15,535 nucleotides of DNA, taken from JBBDWJ01 sp040902925 (GTDB taxonomy: Bacteria > Acidobacteriota > Terriglobia > Bryobacterales > UBA6623). A program made the translations under genes and the position numbers. Positions 14,261 to 15,535 of the stretch are shown piece by piece; the stretch's first letter is position 1; each line of letters opens with the position of its first letter. The notes under the pieces were generated by a model. It saw only the letters and a list, made by a program, of their open reading frames with translations. It ran no database searches and was not told where the DNA came from. The stretch is from positions 1 through 15,535 of the forward strand of contig JBBDWJ010000268.1 of the NCBI GenBank assembly GCA_040902925.1. The letters run 5' to 3'.

Positions 14261-15535
14261 TCATTTCGTGGGCGTCTCCCGAGGCCTGGGCGCCTCCGCC
14301 CAAGTGACCGCCGTGCCCTCTGGAAGGCCGTACCCGCCCTCGATGATCACGGTCTCACCTTTGCTCAGGCCCGTTTCGATCGGCACACGCCCCGCACTTG
14401 GCGAATTCGTTTCCACGTGCCGCTTCCGTGCTTTCTGATCAGGTCCCACGACCATCACAAAACCCTTTCGGGTACCTTCCTCAAACTGCAGGGCCGCAAG
14501 AGGGACAACACTCGCTTTGGATAGTGAAGCGATGACGATCTGGAGCGATCCGAACACGCCGGCTCGGAGTCGCCGATCCTCGTTGGGGATCTCGCACCAG
14601 ACCTCTACGGTTCGCCGTCCGGGATCGACAGCGTGGTTGATCACTGTGACCCGGCCGGCATAAGCCGCATCCGGCGTGTCCGACGGAGTGAGTGAGCAGG
14701 CCGCGCCACGGCGAGCCGCGTATGCGTCGGACTCCGGCACCTGGGCTCGGGCTACCGCAACCGAAAGGTTGGCGACAGTGAACATCGGCGAGTCGGGCTT
14801 CGCCATGTCGCCAGGGAAAACGAACTGCTCGGTGACGGCTCCCCTGAAGGGACTTTTCACTTCGGCAAAGGCAAGTTGGGCGTCGATGACGGACAAGCGT
14901 CCGCGAGCCTGCTCGATGCGGCTTTGCGCGATCCGGATGTCACGATCCACCGACTGATTTTCCAGAAGCTCCAGGGACCTGGCCGCGACTTCATGGTTCG
15001 TTTTCGCCTGCGCCAGTTCCGTCTGGCTGACGTCCAGGTCGCGGTTTGGGATCGCGCCCTGCTCGAAAAGTTGCTTCCGCCGTTCGTAAAACTTCTCCGC
15101 CTGACTCAACGCAGCCTGGGTTGTGGCGACCTGTCCTCGGGCGCGCTCGATGTCGGTGGGTATTGTGCCGGCGGTGACCATTTCGAGGGTGGCTTCCGCA
15201 TCAGCAACCGATGCCGCAGCCTCACTCCGTTGGGCGACAAGGTCCTGGACGTCCAATCGAGCCAGAACTTGCCCTTTGCTCACCCAATCGCCTTTCCGGG
15301 CGTTGATCTCACGAATGGGCGCGGTGATCCGGCCAGCAATGTTGGCGACCTCCCGATCGAGCCGCGCGTTGAGGTAGTTCGCAATACTGGAGTATCTGTT
15401 CGAACGAGCCTGCGCCAATTGATTTTGCGCGATCACTACATCGAGAGCCGCTCCTTCACCACCCTCGTACCGCACACGGCTTAGCCTGACCTTCGCAGCT
15501 AAAAGGCCTTTGCGGCCTGGCGCCAGACCAAACTC
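14261..15535 (-). CDS. RND periplasmic adaptor (MFP) fused to a TolC-like C-terminus, partial
   Basis: This frame is open to the right edge of the window, so its start is not seen; GTG 15475 is an internal Val codon. From the edge, the first ~60 residues match the C-terminal helix of a TolC-type outer-membrane factor: AAKVRLSRVRYEGGEGAALD, then VVIAQNQLAQARSNRYSSIA, then NYLNARLDRE. At ~15340-15355 the sequence passes without a stop into an HlyD/AcrA-type adaptor. That part has a lipoyl-like strand (VANIAGRITAPI), KGDWVSKGQVLARLD, a long alpha-hairpin (ARGQVATTQAALSQAEKFYE and on), AEVKSPFRGAVTEQFVFPGD and beta-barrel and membrane-proximal domains. The adaptor's own signal or lipid anchor is missing. 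Expected order would be separate OMF, MFP and RND genes; here the first two look fused. The stop TGA 14261-14263 overlaps the RND ATG. Confidence 0.85.
   Translation of the reverse strand, partial: EFGLAPGRKGLLAAKVRLSRVRYEGGEGAALDVVIAQNQLAQARSNRYSSIANYLNARLDREVANIAGRITAPIREINARKGDWVSKGQVLARLDVQDLVAQRSEAAASVADAEATLEMVTAGTIPTDIERARGQVATTQAALSQAEKFYERRKQLFEQGAIPNRDLDVSQTELAQAKTNHEVAARSLELLENQSVDRDIRIAQSRIEQARGRLSVIDAQLAFAEVKSPFRGAVTEQFVFPGDMAKPDSPMFTVANLSVAVARAQVPESDAYAARRGAACSLTPSDTPDAAYAGRVTVINHAVDPGRRTVEVWCEIPNEDRRLRAGVFGSLQIVIASLSKASVVPLAALQFEEGTRKGFVMVVGPDQKARKRHVETNSPSAGRVPIETGLSKGETVIIEGGYGLPEGTAVTWAEAPRPRETPTK

Larger units (their letters stand above)
11190..14264 (-). pseudogene. RND efflux permease (AcrB/HAE-1-like), broken by two frameshifts
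   Basis: An inner-membrane proton/drug antiporter subunit whose product is split over three reading-frame segments: 14264 to ~13020 (N-terminal half, through TM4), ~13017 to ~11385 (centre) and ~11390 to 11190 (last membrane helices). The N-terminal part has the RND opening (PISIFPQTDFPRVVI), the porter domain and GVVIDDAIVMVENIM with the proton-relay Asp399-Asp400. The central part has GSTLTPIVVFVPLVFLGG, the second porter domain and VVGIVQKNGILMLD with the relay Lys. The last part has RPILMTALATIFGMLPLA and ends with HKGL. The first shift is an extra 8-nt unit (13016-13037), the second a 1-nt insertion (11383-11398). Together they total 9 nt, and without them the gene would be 3066 nt, or 1021 residues, a normal RND length. 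ATG 14264 overlaps the adaptor stop (ATGA), so a longer start at 14303 is less likely. Could be a pseudogene, a slippage-variable gene or an assembly error. Confidence 0.85.

Noticed and set aside
1..15535. CRISPR array or toxin-antitoxin pair
   Set aside because: No regularly spaced repeats of 24-40 bp and no adjacent pair of small ORFs with known toxin or antitoxin motifs were seen.

Overview
This is a GC-rich bacterial chromosome segment from a Gram-negative (diderm) organism. It carries a TonB-type energy transducer, an RND efflux system and a lipoprotein-processing pair (lspA-lgt). The mix of HemQ-type heme synthesis, a PQQ-like beta-propeller protein, a GAF-ANTAR regulator and a TonB protein with a long cytoplasmic N-terminus points to Acidobacteriota, perhaps the Bryobacterales/Solibacter group. 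That assignment is inferred from gene content and style, not from a marker gene.

Layout. Bases 1-196 hold the C-terminus of a HemQ/chlorite-dismutase family protein. It converges on a minus-strand pair: an exported PQQ-like beta-propeller protein (775-2013) followed by an OsmC-family protein (281-697). A GAF-ANTAR RNA-binding regulator is transcribed divergently (2170-2943). A poorly coding stretch of about 1.2 kb follows (2944-4149). It holds several hairpins, one probable small zinc-binding protein gene on the minus strand (3359-3631) with a promoter-like sequence far upstream, and short tandem repeats. Next come three minus-strand housekeeping genes, polA, lgt and lspA, read in the order lspA-lgt-polA. 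After a gap of about 590 bp, a plus-strand TonB-family gene (8883-10022) is followed by tRNA-Gln(CTG) at 10359-10432.

Immediately past the tRNA the sequence turns AT-rich and gene-poor (10433-11189), which looks like the border of an accessory segment. It contains a 27-bp near-perfect palindrome, a 12-bp tandem repeat and a start-less ORF remnant. Beyond it, on the minus strand, lies a tripartite efflux operon that runs off the right edge. The adaptor (MFP) and the RND permease are coupled by an ATGA overlap.

The efflux operon is the most unusual part. First, the adaptor reading frame is continuous upstream with the C-terminal helix of a TolC-type outer-membrane factor, so it reads as an OMF-MFP fusion. 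Second, the RND permease is broken by two frameshifts that cancel each other: an extra 8-nt unit in a 2.75-copy octamer repeat, and a 1-nt insertion. Each lies on or against a perfect short inverted repeat. Removing the 9 extra bases gives a full-length permease of about 1021 residues with its proton-relay Asp-Asp and Lys intact. The locus may be a young pseudogene, a slippage-switchable gene or an assembly artefact. Sequence alone cannot decide.
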